This document shows positions 1 through 10,680 of a DNA stretch of 64,000 bases, piece after piece; position 1 is the stretch's first letter, and every line of letters starts with the position of its first letter. The DNA is taken from positions 1,302,001 to 1,366,000 of the forward strand of contig NGZR01000001.1 in NCBI GenBank assembly GCA_002197995.1. Direction: 5' to 3'. A model generated the notes under the pieces. It had not been told where the DNA came from, did not search any database, and worked only from the letters and a program-made list of their open reading frames with translations. This stretch comes from Gaeumannomyces sp. JS-464. Lineage: Eukaryota; Ascomycota; Sordariomycetes; Magnaporthales; Magnaporthaceae. Both the position numbers and the translations under genes were made by a program.

Positions 1-316
1 CGACGCGTTCGATAAGGGCCCCTGGGACGAGCCGCCAAGGGGGAGGCCGAGGAAACGCCGCTGGTGGTTTCATCGGCTTCAACAGAGCACGCGAACTTGC
101 CTACCCCGGCGGGCGATTAGGCACGCCGGATGAACATCAAGGAGCGTACCGGCTTGGCGACGTTCATAAGCACCGCGATTGCCATCGGAATGTGCGATGA
201 CAGCCTGGCCGTGTGCGCGCCGTTCATCGCGGGCGACGCTCTCGGAAGCGGCGGCGGCGGAGGGCGGCAACAGCCCGCCGAGGGTGAAAAATGTAAGAAC
301 ACCACCACCACTCGGT

Positions 317-1587
317 TCAGGCCGGCCCACCAACTCTTCGAGCTCGCAGATTATATTTCTCTGGGGCTGAGGAAGGAGGAAGGAGGAAGATACACGAGAT
401 AGGAAGTCGCAGGGCTTTTCCCCGGCACCCCAAAGCGTCCATCATCCAGGCGCGAAAGGGACCCTCAACCCATTTGCACAGTTCGCGGAGCGCTGCAAAG
501 GCAGAGTACAGCGAGAGAACACCTTCGGTGCCCCAATTCCGATCGGGCCCACGACCCGGATGCTCTTCCCGCGGTCGCAGGCGAAGTAGAGCTTCCAGTC
601 GTGTCCGTGGCAAAGCACGAGCGGCAGCGTGGGCATGCACCCCGACGACGGGATAATGTCGAAGAGCTCGCACATGCGGCGATGCCAAGCAGCCGTCCAG
701 ATGGAGAGCCGGCCGAGGCCCGTTGCCGCCGAGGCCTCGGTTTCGGTCCCGATGCTGACCCCGATCGGCTTGAAGGCGATGGGGGCGTAGGTGCTCTGGT
801 TGACCGTCTCCGACCCGGGCTCCTGCTCGGCGATCAGCCGCGTGAGGGCCTCGCCCAGGTGCTCGTCGGCGGGGACGGGTTGTCGAGGTCCAGCACGAGC
901 GCAAAGTCGACCATACTGCCGCCCGCCTCCGCGTCCTCGGCGGCCCTGCCTTTGTCGCCGAGCATCTCGGGGAGCCACTGGCTCGCGATGCCGGCGCTCA
1001 TGATCGGCTCGCAGACCACGCGCCGGGCCTGGGACGTCGTCGACTGCACGGCCAGCTGCAGCAGCGGCGCGTGTACCAGATTGTTCCACGCCAGCCCGCC
1101 GCGGAGCGAATTGCACGACTCTGCAGCGGCGTCGGCGATGGCGCTCAGCGCCCTAAACTGCCTGCGCGCAAGCAGCTTTTTGTTTGCACCGTCGCCGAGC
1201 TCACTGTCCGAGTCGGCCCAAAAGCCGAGCTCTTCGTCGTCCTGCTCGTTCTCGGGCCGGAACCAGCTGTCTGCCGCCTCGATCCCGAGCACCTTTTCCC
1301 GCACAACGTCGCGCGCCGCGAGCGGGGATGAAGCCCACCCGGGACGCCGCCATGCGCTGCGCTGACGCGCTTGTAGAGGGGCCGCACGTCCGGCGGCAGC
1401 TGCGTCAGCGGGTCTTTGGGCATGGCCTCCCACCTGACGGGCTTCGCGAGGAGCTCGAGGTTGACCGCGCGCTTGGCGGGGCTGCCCGACTGACGGCTCG
1501 TGGCGAGCGTGGGCCCGGATTGGGGCTGCGGGCCGTGCTGGGCGCCGCGTGGGACTCGGCCCCGACGCGTCCGAGGCGGGGGAAAAG

Positions 1588-1619
<32 letters not shown>

Positions 1620-1886
1620 GCCGGCCTGCGCGGACGACCGCAGCGGCAGGTGTGCCGCTTGCGCGCGCGGCGTCTCCTGGTAGTCGTCGTGCCCGGCCTC
1701 GGCCACCCGCCTTCGCTTGAACGGGGACGACGATTGTGGCGGCGTCGGCGGCATCGTCTCGTCCGGCCGGAGGCGCTCCTCGGGCGGGAATGGCGCTGGG
1801 CTTGGCTTCTCGTTTTCGTCAATGGACCCAAGCCACGAAAGAATACGATTTTGGTCGCGGCAGCGCGGATCGAGCGAGGACTCCAT
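317..1886 (-). pseudogene. PD-(D/E)XK nuclease-like protein gene (left copy), frameshifted
   Basis: The start is the ATG at 1886, followed by MESSLDPRCRDQNRILSWL, which resembles the usual N-terminus of this fungal family, then a KRRR basic patch and a proline run. Similarity then jumps between reading frames about four times (near 1550, 1340, 880 and 530): LPPDVRPLYKRV, LAWNNLVHAPLL, MVDFALVLDLD, GHDWKLYFACD and LRELCKWVEGPFRAWMMD are recognisable in order. The gene at 62248-63619 is a paralogue, with matching blocks MVDFCLTL and GHDWKFAATTCD. Where that copy has the catalytic SIETK (E-x-K), this copy reads SIGTE, so both the Glu and the Lys are replaced. The protein is therefore either a dead enzyme or a decayed gene. 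The breaks may be assembly indels. The family assignment is from recognised motifs, not a search. Biological role of the family is not established. Confidence 0.65.
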
Positions 1887-2008
1887 GATGGCAAAAGGGG
1901 AGAGAAAGCGACGCTGTTTTGGGGGCCCCTCGTTCACTGTGACTGGACGCAGCAGCCGCACGCTTTGTGTGTTGGCTTTGCAGTGCGTGACGAGTTGCGG
2001 GGAATTAA

Positions 2009-2040
2009 GTAGGTAGGTAGGTACCTAGGTATGTAGGTAG
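2009..2040. repeat. GTAGGTACCTAGGTA-type dispersed repeat
   Basis: Short array of GTAGG units around a palindromic TACCTAGGTA core. The same motif recurs at 2737-2751, 16911-16939, 17023-17038, 22541-22558, 25006-25024, 30808-30825 and 52822-52841. Confidence 0.8.
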
Positions 2041-2852
2041 TCGCAACATTGGGCAGTTTTCATTGGCCATTTGAATGACGTCGCCCAGTCCGGGGCGTTC
2101 AGGGGTTTCCATGTTCCACGCACGTGCCCTCAGGGGCACACCAATCAACATAGGTATCTGGTCAACGTCGGGATGCTAACCGGACGCGAACGGCAAGGCC
2201 GGATCGAAGCCGCGGCGATATATCTTCATTCCACAACTCGGGTCCAACGCGGCCGGCCCAAGGTGTCGGCGCCATCCACCGGAGAGCACACCATCAAAGT
2301 CTACGGCCCCGACAGGCTCTGGAGGCTGGGCACGCCGTCCACGTACAGCGCGCGCGTGAAGCGTGGCGCGCCCTCTCCGGCGTGGTCCGGTTGCGGCCCG
2401 GCGCCAACAAAGGGTAGTCTCGGAGGGATACGGCAGGCACCCCCAAGGGCGTGGGCGTCAATGCGGTCCCAACCTCTTCTTCGCCAGCGAGGACGTCGGG
2501 GGTGTGTCCGACACCACGGGGCCTCCCAAAGCAAGACCGACGAGACCGTCCAACCCCCGGACCTGAGGGCCAGCGCCGGGTGGCAGAAGAGCACCCTCAA
2601 GCCGATGACACTGCCTTGGTTCTGAAAGAGGAGCACGGCAAAGACGCCAAAAAGAGGCCCTCCATAAGGTCTCACGAATTGTTGGGTGGTTAAGGACTAT
2701 GCGCCAGGGTCATCGACAAGGCGAGGAAAAGGTGGAACCTAGGTACCTACCCAATCAAACAGGCAAAACAGGCATCTCGTCACTTGCTTCCAGGCTCGGA
2801 TGTATTGTGGCAGTTAGTGTAGGTTGCCCATTGACCGTCTTTCGCTTCCAAC
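2041..2852. other. no supportable gene
   Basis: An open frame runs over 2071-2625 but its predicted protein is compositionally unconvincing, and better-looking residues switch frame within it. I see no domain, no intron structure and no promoter signal. It may be a remnant. Confidence 0.5.
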
Positions 2853-3240
2853 CCCAACTCCAGTAAGACAATGCATAATAAGCCTTCAAAAAGACTTCCC
2901 AGCCGACGGCTCGGCGACATGTAAACTTGACAAACCACACTCTTTCGCCCCTAAACCCAACTCCGGTAAGACAATGCAAGGAGCCTCGAGGGAAGGAACC
3001 CAACTCCCGTGAAACAACAACCCTCGAGGAAGGAACCCAACTCCCACAAAACAATGCAATGAGCCTTCAGAAGAAGGCTCCCAGCCAACGACTCGGAGAC
3101 GTAAACTGTACGGACCACCTAGCCCTCGAACCCAACTCCCGTAAAACAGTGCAACAAGCCTCAAGGATGGCTCCCAGCCGACGGCGCAGAGACCTACGAA
3201 GTGCGCAAGCCACACTCTTACGCCGCGGGGGCCCAACCCC
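2853..3240. repeat. degenerate tandem repeat
   Basis: The block CCCAACTCC-(n)-GTAAnACAATGCAA recurs at 2853, 2955, 2999, 3035 and 3131. Three copies are followed by a second block, CCCAGCCGACGGCTCGGAGAC with variation, near 2897, 3079 and 3171. Units are of unequal length and diverged. The array ends about where the coding region of the next minus-strand gene ends, so it lies in or next to that gene's 3' untranslated region. Confidence 0.7.
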
Positions 3241-4589
3241 TATTTCTCGGTAGCCCGAGGACCGTCTCGGGGACCGCGTCGAGGATGTCCTGAAGCTCTT
3301 TGGTGTCGTTGGCGTCGCGGATGGAATCGAGGATGGCCTCGAGGATGGCGTGCGGCTTCTTGGCGCCATTGGCGCCATTGGCCTTGAGGACGGCGTCGAG
3401 GACGGCCGCGAGGACGGCTTGCGACACCTGGATGCCGTGGGCCTCGAGGATGGCCTCGGTGATGGCCTGCGGCACGCGGTGTGAGTCCCTCCAGTCTATC
3501 ACGCGACGGCTGATGGCCATGTCCCGGCGGGCCGGCCAGGCCACGACCTCGTCCATCTCGTCCACGTAGAAAGATTTGGAGCGGGTGCGCACACGCAGCT
3601 TCTCGTGCTCCACGGCGGCAAGCACCTCGGCGGGGATGGCAGCGCAGGTGAAGAGATTAGGGGCCTCGTCGTCTCGTGTCGTTACGAGGACGGCAACATC
3701 GTCCGACTGGGCCGCGGCCGCGAAAAGAGCTGCTGTGACGTGGTCCGTCAAGACCGAGTCGGTGCTTCTCGCGTCGACCTGGGTGAGGTCGAGGTAAGCA
3801 ACATGATAGTCTGGCAGGAACGCATAGATGACGCTGGCGGGATTCATCCTCAGCGCCTTCATTCTAATGCGGGAAGGGCACCAAGGAGGTAGGGAGTCAG
3901 CTCAACAGAAACGGCCACGCTTGGAAATGAAAAAGAAAAAAAGGGGGGATTGTTACCTGGTCCGTTGGCCGAGCCCGCAAAGCTTGCCTAGAGCCCATGG
4001 CTTGCGCGCAAAAGCCTCATCCGACTCCAGGACCGCCCTGTACCTCTTTTTATCGGTTTCAAACCAATCATCCAGAACCCAATCCTTGCCATGCCTCCCG
4101 CCAGCGAACTCCGACGCGTCCCTAGGCAAGAGCAGTCAGCGCGGTTGACACACAAACCCCAACCATGCCCGGGGGGAAAAAATGAAGGAAAAAAAGGCAG
4201 ACGGGGCTCTTACTTGACCGCCCTGCGCAGTCCGCAGAGCCTCTTCAAAACGCCCGGCTTGGAACACAGGCTCGACAGGCCGTCCAGGTCGTCGGGCTGC
4301 GGTTGCAGCGGCTCCTGCGGCTGCAGTGGCTCCTGCGGCCTCACTGGCTCCCGGGTGGTGATCTCGACCTTCAAGTTCTGCGGAGAGTTGCGCGTATGTT
4401 AATGGCAGTCATGAAGTCCTCGCTCTTGGACTTGGTCGAGGCCTGTCTGGCTGGCGCGCGACTGTTTCTCGGACGCCCGCCGTCTGTTCGGCAAACGCGG
4501 GGGTGACGTTAGATATCGCCCTGCTGGGGCACCGAGTTTCGAAGGCTCCGAGATTTTTGAACTCACTTGTCCCATAGAGCGGGCGACAT
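3218..4589 (-). CDS. hypothetical protein, five exons, with a duplicated KP..L..LCGL motif
   Basis: Exons on the minus strand: 4589-4567, 4483-4432, 4377-4214, 4121-3957, 3863-3218. All four introns have GT..AG ends, all junction phases agree, and the joined frame encodes about 349 residues without a stop. Donors are GTGAGT, GTCCAA (weak), GTAAGA and GTAACA; the second intron carries a TTAAC branch-like site before CGCAG. The protein begins MSPALWDKRRASEKQ, has a PQEP repeat, then the motif KPGVLKRLCGL at the end of exon 3 and a related KPWALGKLCGL at the end of exon 4, with DWVLDDWFETDKKRYRAVLE between them. The last third repeats AILEAI/AVLDAVL-type segments, predicted amphipathic helices. 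I do not recognise the family and infer no function. The agreement of all phases is the main evidence that it is a real gene. Confidence 0.75.
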
Positions 4590-6621
4590 GGCGAAGGTTT
4601 TATGTTTGTTTGATTACCGGCTCGGGTTGGCGTAGAGGTCTTGCCGCAGGTTGCTCTGTCCCGGTGGGAAAGGGCTACGCGGTAATCCCATCCGGGCGCG
4701 GTTGGTGTTTGTGAAAGGTTTCATGAGTGACGTCTGGCCGGGGCCTTCCCCGTGGTAGAAAAAAAGCCCTAGGAGCCGCAACGGCCGTGGGTCTGCCTGA
4801 GGTTGTGGAGGCTCCCTGGTTGGTTGGTTGGTTGGTTGGTTGGTTGGGTACTGCTGTTGCTCTTGCAGCACGCTCCGTATGCCATGTTTGCCATTCTGAT
4901 GCGGAGGGCCCCGTCGCCACCGCGGACTACTGGACTAGGCAGGTAGGTAGCCAGCTCACCTCCGCCCCGCGAGGGCCGTGTGGGACTCAACCCTGCACGA
5001 GCGTCTAGCACGGGATGCGGCCGGTCCGGCAAGGGCGGTTTCCACACGGCGAGGATTCTTTGCTCGGTATATATATATATATGCTGCAGACTTATACACC
5101 CCAACAGTGTCCCAGGACCGGGCTCAAGCCACCATCTAGACGGATGCTTCTAGCTCCTGTGGCTGACAAGCCAAGACACACCCAGTACTGATAAGTCCTG
5201 CTTGCTAATTCCGAATCGGGTGTGATGTAAACCTCCGCATATACATCTGATCACCTTGGCGCCAACAATATCTGTACAAAGTGGCTGTGCCACCAATGCG
5301 AGCGAGACCCGCTGTTGACACTTGCTTTCGTTAATTTCACTGGAGGTTGTATGCTGTTGGTCTCTGGGCCTCTCAAGGCTGGTCAAACAGGCTAAAAGGC
5401 TGTCAATGGAAAGTTCGTGTTCTGCCGTCCTCGATGGATGTCTCCGCCTTCGCCCGCATCAAAGCGCAGGCAATATGGAAATTTAGTGTTTCGGCTGTCA
5501 AGTCAATATAAATCGGCCCTGGGCTCCATCAACGACCGCGTCAGAGACGAGCCTGCTCGAGGCCGCTCCCTAGGGCGATAGCAACAACTTCTGGGACACC
5601 ACTGTCCTGGGATGGCAAGGTAGAAAACGTCCAGCAGACTTGGTCAATTAGTCCAGACTTCATCTGTTAGCTAACTAGACCGGGCCTTGCGCACTACTTT
5701 TTGATACAGGGCTCGGCATCCCTGAGACGCCAGGATGGCCTATCTGGAAAAGGATACCCAGCTCTGTACCTCCTGGATTGGCCTGCAGGAAATGCGGACC
5801 GGATACCAGCAGCAACCCGAGACACACACCAGACCGCAGATTGAGTCTCGCTCCAAGAGCAGAAGGTGTGCCAAGTTTAACCCTGAGACGCCGTGCAGGA
5901 CCAAGGGGCTGGGCTGCATGGTCCGTCTGCCTATATTGCACTCGTCCTAGCCCCCGAGCCAGGCGGAACATGGGGACATGTGGACTGTGTGCCAGGCGAT
6001 AGCTGGGTATGGGGCGGCAAGGAGATGTTGGTCTTGGCTAGCACACGGCTCAGCTTCTCAAAAGAGGATTCTGACGGCCACGTTCCGTGCCTCCCCTTGC
6101 AGAGTGGCTGCATTGCATGAAGGGTGCTGTTAGGAACACATGATTGCAATATCACAAGTGAAGCTATTTCTGGAACCCACGAGATGCCCGTCTCTGGCAC
6201 GGCCTGCATCTGCTTCCAAAAAAGAACCGCTGCTCCCGGGCTGTCCGTCCTCCTCGATGGAGAAACGCAGTCTCGGCCGAGGATCCCACCCAGGCTATTC
6301 CGTCTCTTGCCACCATAGCAGCCCCCAGACATGGTGTGGACTGATGGGTGGCCTTCCCATGCCACCAAGGCCGACGTGGACAGGATGGAAGGCCTACAAA
6401 GCCGCTGGCTAGCCCGATTTTCCCGACGGGACCCGGCTGAGGGTGGGCGGGTTAAAGTACCTTGGACGGGGTAAAATAAAAGATGTGATTTCTCCTTCCG
6501 GGGGCAGTAAACAGGCAACGGTGAGACGGAGAAATGGACGAGAAGGGAGACACGGAGCGTCGGCCGAGTTGCAGGAAAAGGACAAAGGCCTGGTGGGCTT
6601 TGGGCATCGTTCGCTGGCGGG
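4590..6621. other. intergenic; simple repeats only
   Basis: Contains a (GGTT)n run at about 4817-4847 and an (AT)n run at about 5068-5082. Open frames here are repeat-encoded or lack any protein-like features. The right end holds the promoter of the cysteine-rich gene. Confidence 0.6.
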
Positions 6622-6629
6622 TATATAAA
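6622..6629 (+). promoter_or_regulatory. TATA box
   Basis: TATATAAA at 6622-6629, about 140 bases before the ATG at 6770. The stretch between is a CA-rich leader with CAACC and ACCAGCC segments typical of fungal 5' untranslated regions. Confidence 0.7.
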
Positions 6630-6769
6630 GGCCCCTGTTGCAACAGTCTGATCTACTTGGGCACTTGATCACTACTCTCAACCCCGAGAAGCCGCTCGAA
6701 GCCAGCATAGCAGCCAGCCCCTGCTGCCACCAAAAACTGCAGCAACCGCACCAGCCAGCAAACGACACG

Positions 6770-7385
6770 ATGCACTTCCGGATCGCAGCCGTGCTCGCGG
6801 CGGCCCTGGCGGCATCGACGGCGCTGGGTCAGAATTGCCCCGTCGTGACCAAGACGGAGCTCGGCGTCGTGCGGCAAGCGGTGCAACAACCCCGACTGCA
6901 TGCTCGTCACGACCATCCAGAACCCGTGCGGCTGCCCAGCATCGGTGCCGACGGCGACGCTCATCGCGCCGTGCCAGGTCGAGTGCCCCTACGGCGGGTG
7001 CGGCCTCGAGGTGCGCACGCTCAACCAGCCGTGCCAGCCGACCACGACGACGCGGCGGCGGACGACGTCGACGACAACGACGACGCGACGGGCCACGACC
7101 ACCTCGACGTCGCAGTCGGTCAGCTGGGGCGTGACGCTGCTGCCGCCGCCGGTGACGACGTCGACGAAGACGACGTCGCGGGGGCCGGCGGCGTGCCCGA
7201 CGGTGACGCAGATCACGCGGCCGGGCGGGTGTGCGGCCATCCGCTGCCCGGTGCCCAACTGCGTGCAGCAGGAGCAGCTGGTGGTGCCGTGCGGCTGCGC
7301 TGGCCCGCGCACGCTGCTCGAGGTCCAGGGCTGCCAGACGGCGTGTCCGTCCGGAGGGGTGCATGACGCGGACGCAGACTGTTAG
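6770..7385 (+). CDS. small secreted cysteine-rich protein with a threonine-rich linker
   Basis: The ATG at 6770 gives MHFRIAAVLAAALAASTALG, a clear signal peptide with likely cleavage after ALG, then QNCPVVTKT. The frame then has to change by one base near 6855-6870 to continue as CGKRCNNPDCMLVTTIQNPC, a Cys-rich domain with CPYGGC, a Thr/Arg/Ser linker (about 7035-7115), and a second Cys-rich domain (CPTVTQITRPGGC to CQTACPSGG) ending at TAG 7383-7385. The two domains share the pattern of paired cysteines with a TxxT-x-PCGC or VVPCGC core, so they may be an internal duplication. No catalytic motif is visible. It is probably an extracellular structural or effector-like protein, which is an inference. 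The one-base break is probably an extra G. The 3' end of this gene is duplicated near 26.8 kb. Confidence 0.7.
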
Positions 7386-7982
7386 TGAGCGGTGTTAGTC
7401 TCGGAGGCTCAGGCGCATCACGCGGGCAACTGGCACTTTCGTTCGGGATGATTTGATTGGATGGAATTGGGTGGGGTATTTGGGTGGCTGCTCAACTTTT
7501 TCGTGATAGCAAAACGCCAGCCAAAGTGCGAAAAAATCACATCGCCGTCGAATCAATGTGCCAAATAATTGTGTCTTGGCTACGCGCCGAGCTGCCCCCC
7601 GAAGCCCCGGTCGAGTCGAGCAAGTCAAGCTGAGAAACAACTTGAACCGATCGAGCATCCAGGCAGAAGATCCACAGACCTCACGCCGGCGAGCGCATTG
7701 AGCCCACACGAAATGCCTATCGGGACATGCCGACCCTGGCCCACGCCAGAGTGATGCTCAACTCCTGGCTCAGGGGCAAAGCAAAAGGAGGCCGTCTCAA
7801 CGACGAGCATGCGCTGCATCATCTGGGCTTGGTCAACCCCTAACAATCAATGCTGCCTCTAGCTACATCATTGCTGCAGCTAGGGTCCGTAGGCAGCACT
7901 TGGCGCGCAGCGACACCGTCAGGTCAACCCGCGTGCTTCTAAAATACACCTCTTTGGCAGTGGGCGGAGCGCATCTGCGGGC
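7386..7982. other. 3' flank of the cysteine-rich gene; nothing else seen
   Basis: AT-richer sequence just after the stop codon, compatible with a 3' untranslated region. No gene, repeat or signal supported. Confidence 0.5.
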
Positions 7983-8576
7983 TTGGTTGTTCTGCTTCGA
8001 AAGACCGCAAGGCTGGCCCTGGACACGGGTCGCAAGCGGCCACTAGTGTTCATAAGTAGGTATCTTGGAGGCTTCGTAGCCCTTGCCCTGGCAGCCTTGT
8101 ACGACACCCCTGGCCGCCAGCTTTCATCGAAACCCAGTGACGCCCTTTCATACCGAAATTTTCTTGCTTCGCTCCCTGCTGCGCCGCTCCTAGGCGCCGT
8201 CAACACAAGATTGTGCGCACTGGTGGACAAAATCGAAGGCCGGCGAGATCTGGATTCTATAGTCTTGTCCCTGCTAGCCACGCATCCCAGGCTTTTAGTG
8301 TACGGACTCGGCGACCCGAGTCCTTTTGGGACTGATTTAGACAGTGGGCTTGTAAAGACCGTGATTCAGTTTGACCCAGGCACCGACGTCCTCGACTCCC
8401 ACAAGCACATGGACACCATTAGGCGAGTGGGTGGCGTATCGTTCAAAGGGCCATCTTCTCAGAGTGAACGCGACCACGCCGCTTTCGGCCCCTCGTGGTT
8501 GCAGAAAAAAAAACAGGTTCGGACGGACTACCCTCGAGGCGTGCCAGTCGATCGATGCTTCAGCAGCCCAGGCTGA
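7983..8576 (+). pseudogene. possible alpha/beta-hydrolase (serine esterase-like) remnant
   Basis: The segment RKRPLVFISRYLGGFV resembles the RPLVFI-x-HSLGG-x-V stretch of fungal alpha/beta hydrolases, including the esterase-like N-terminal domains of some NLR-type proteins. The catalytic-elbow residues expected as H-S are R-Y here, so the nucleophile is lost. Further along, LCALVDKIEGRRDLDSIVLSLL fits the helical part weakly. No ATG-supported start, no downstream NB or repeat domain and no end that fits a family. I read it as a decayed fragment. Alternative: chance similarity. Confidence 0.3.
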
Positions 8577-10500
8577 ATCTGCCTTTGGGAGCTCAGCAAG
8601 GCCGACACCCCATGGCCTTGGTTGTCCTCGAGGTCGGCGCACAGGGGAAAACGTATTCAGCCCGACGACTGGGCCCACCTTTTACTTTGCTCGCCTTCCT
8701 TTCGCGCAAATTGTGGGCCCGCCCTTTCTTTTTGCAAGCCAGCGCTGTCGAGCAAGCGCAGGCAGGCGACCGTCAGCCATCAACTGCCAACAGCCCAGCA
8801 TTACCAGAGCGGGTTGAAAGCCCAGACCTGCCGACGTGGTTGTGCTTCGTCAACTGCAAGGGGCCACCATCGCAAGATGCTCTGGCTGCAAGAATCGGCG
8901 AGCTGCGTTAGCGTGGGGAACGCCCGACGCAGCTGCCGCTGAGGCCAATACTTTTATGTTCGGCTGTCAACAGCACGTGCTGAAGCTGCCGACTGCTACA
9001 TCCCACGCGCCAGGACGCCCGACGGCCAGGAGTTGACGGGAGAAAGGGAATCTGAGGACGCGGGCAAGCGCCGTTCGCGAAGCGCCCTGCTGGTGACGGG
9101 TGCGGACCATAGCGCCGACTCGGAAGGGCTCCTTGCCAGTCTGACTTCAGCCAAGCGTCTCCCGAATTTATAAACTGCGTGTTCGGTGCCGCAACTCTCC
9201 CCACACGCGGCTGAATCTAGCTACCAGACGACCGTCTCTCCCAACAGGCATGACAGGGCTCCCTCACGCCTCCAGCCGACAACCCATTTGCTGTCTGCCT
9301 CGACAACAGCCGGAGCGGGGCGATCCAAACACCCCGCCTGCTTCCTGCCCTGTCCTGCCTCCTAGTCCACGGATGGTATTCACAAGGCTCGTCCCGACGC
9401 TTCCCCACGAAGTGCCAGCTCCTTGTAAGCAACCGTATGTTCCGTACCGCCAAAGGGAGGCTGGCGTTATGGTGGGTAGGAGTAGGTCATGTTGACCTGC
9501 TCCTCGGGGGCTAGCAAAGGGCGCTGGCCATACTCGGATTACATCGTATCATCATTCGGCTTTCTGAAAAGCACTTGTCGTCATCACGATGCCGGCAGCT
9601 CTAGGAACCAGCCTACAAGATGAGAACTGGACGGCGTGTGCGTGGCGTGCGTGGGGTGGCGTGCCCTCCATCTCACACAAAAAGGGACCTGACAAGGTGC
9701 CGCATACACAGCTCCCGCCTTGGAGCACCAAGCTGGCTGGAAAGACGCGCGTAGCCGGCAGCGCAACGCGACCTTCCACAGACACGCTGCCGTCGAGATC
9801 TTGCTCCGGGCGGGGGAGGCTCTTTCAGCCAAAGGCAAACCTTGGGTCCTGAACCACGCACTGACCCCACCACGATCATCTCGGCTTTTTCCCCAGCCCT
9901 TTGCGAAGCTTTCTAAAAAGTCGGCGAACCAGGTCTTTACGTGCTGACCCGAACGTGATAGGAGAAAGCCCTCCTTTTGGCTCCTCGGGGCTTGGCGCGG
10001 TCAGCAGGCCCCGACACGACATCTAGCCTCGGCAACAAGCTAGGGCGCCTGCCTGGTTGGCCACCACGAGAGCTCCAAGCGCTTTCGTAGCCAGGACTTG
10101 TAACAAGTCGCATTCGAGGACCTCGGTGTCAAAGCCGCGCAGGCAGAAGCTGGGCGGTCTCCCCACTGCGCGGTGTCGTCCCGGGCGTCCGCGCGCCGCC
10201 TGCGTGCTTCTGCTAGGCCTCAACACCGTCACCGTGCGCACCATCGCACTGGTCACGATGCGATTAGCCAACTGCCACGGGCCACCAGCCGCTTCAAGGC
10301 GCGACCAACCATGCTGCCCGAACCGGTGCTGCTGGCTCCGCCGCGGGCGTATATTTTGCACGCTAGGTCTAGATCCCTATCCAGGTCCAGACCACCAACG
10401 ACGCCAGGGCCAGGAACAAAACTGTGGAGCGGGCTGGTGGCGGCAGTGATGCTGGGGCTAAGACGACGCAGAGCCGCTGCCCGAGCCAGACAGCCAGTCC
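8577..10500. other. no supportable gene
   Basis: Ordinary base composition, several overlapping open frames on both strands, none with a domain, signal peptide or consistent splice structure that I can see. Confidence 0.5.
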
Positions 10501-10638
10501 ATGCTCGGCACCCAATCCCTGGTTTTGTCCTTGGGCGTGGAGTTGGGCACGGCGCCGGAACCGTTCGTTCTCCACAAGGTCCTACGACGTGCTTGCTTGT
10601 TTCCGGCGCTAGGCACCCTGATCGAGGGCAACATCGAC

Positions 10639-10640
<2 letters not shown>
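10501..10640 (+). pseudogene. possible BTB/POZ domain fragment
   Basis: GVELGTAPEPFVLHKVLRRA is similar to the V-x-VG-x(4)-F-x-VHK-x-LL core of fungal BTB/POZ domains. It is cut off by the CT microsatellite that follows. Too short for certainty; could be chance. Confidence 0.25.

Positions 10641-10677
<37 letters not shown>
10640..10677. repeat. (CT)n microsatellite
   Basis: About 18 uninterrupted CT units. Confidence 0.95.

Positions 10678-10680
<3 letters not shown>

Noticed and set aside
2071..2625. 184-codon plus-strand frame
   Set aside because: No domain, odd composition, and the more plausible residues switch frame; no promoter or splice support.
4675..5104. Minus-strand frames encoding NQPTNQPTNQP-like repeats
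   Set aside because: They are produced by the (GGTT)n microsatellite at 4817-4847; flanking residues are not protein-like.
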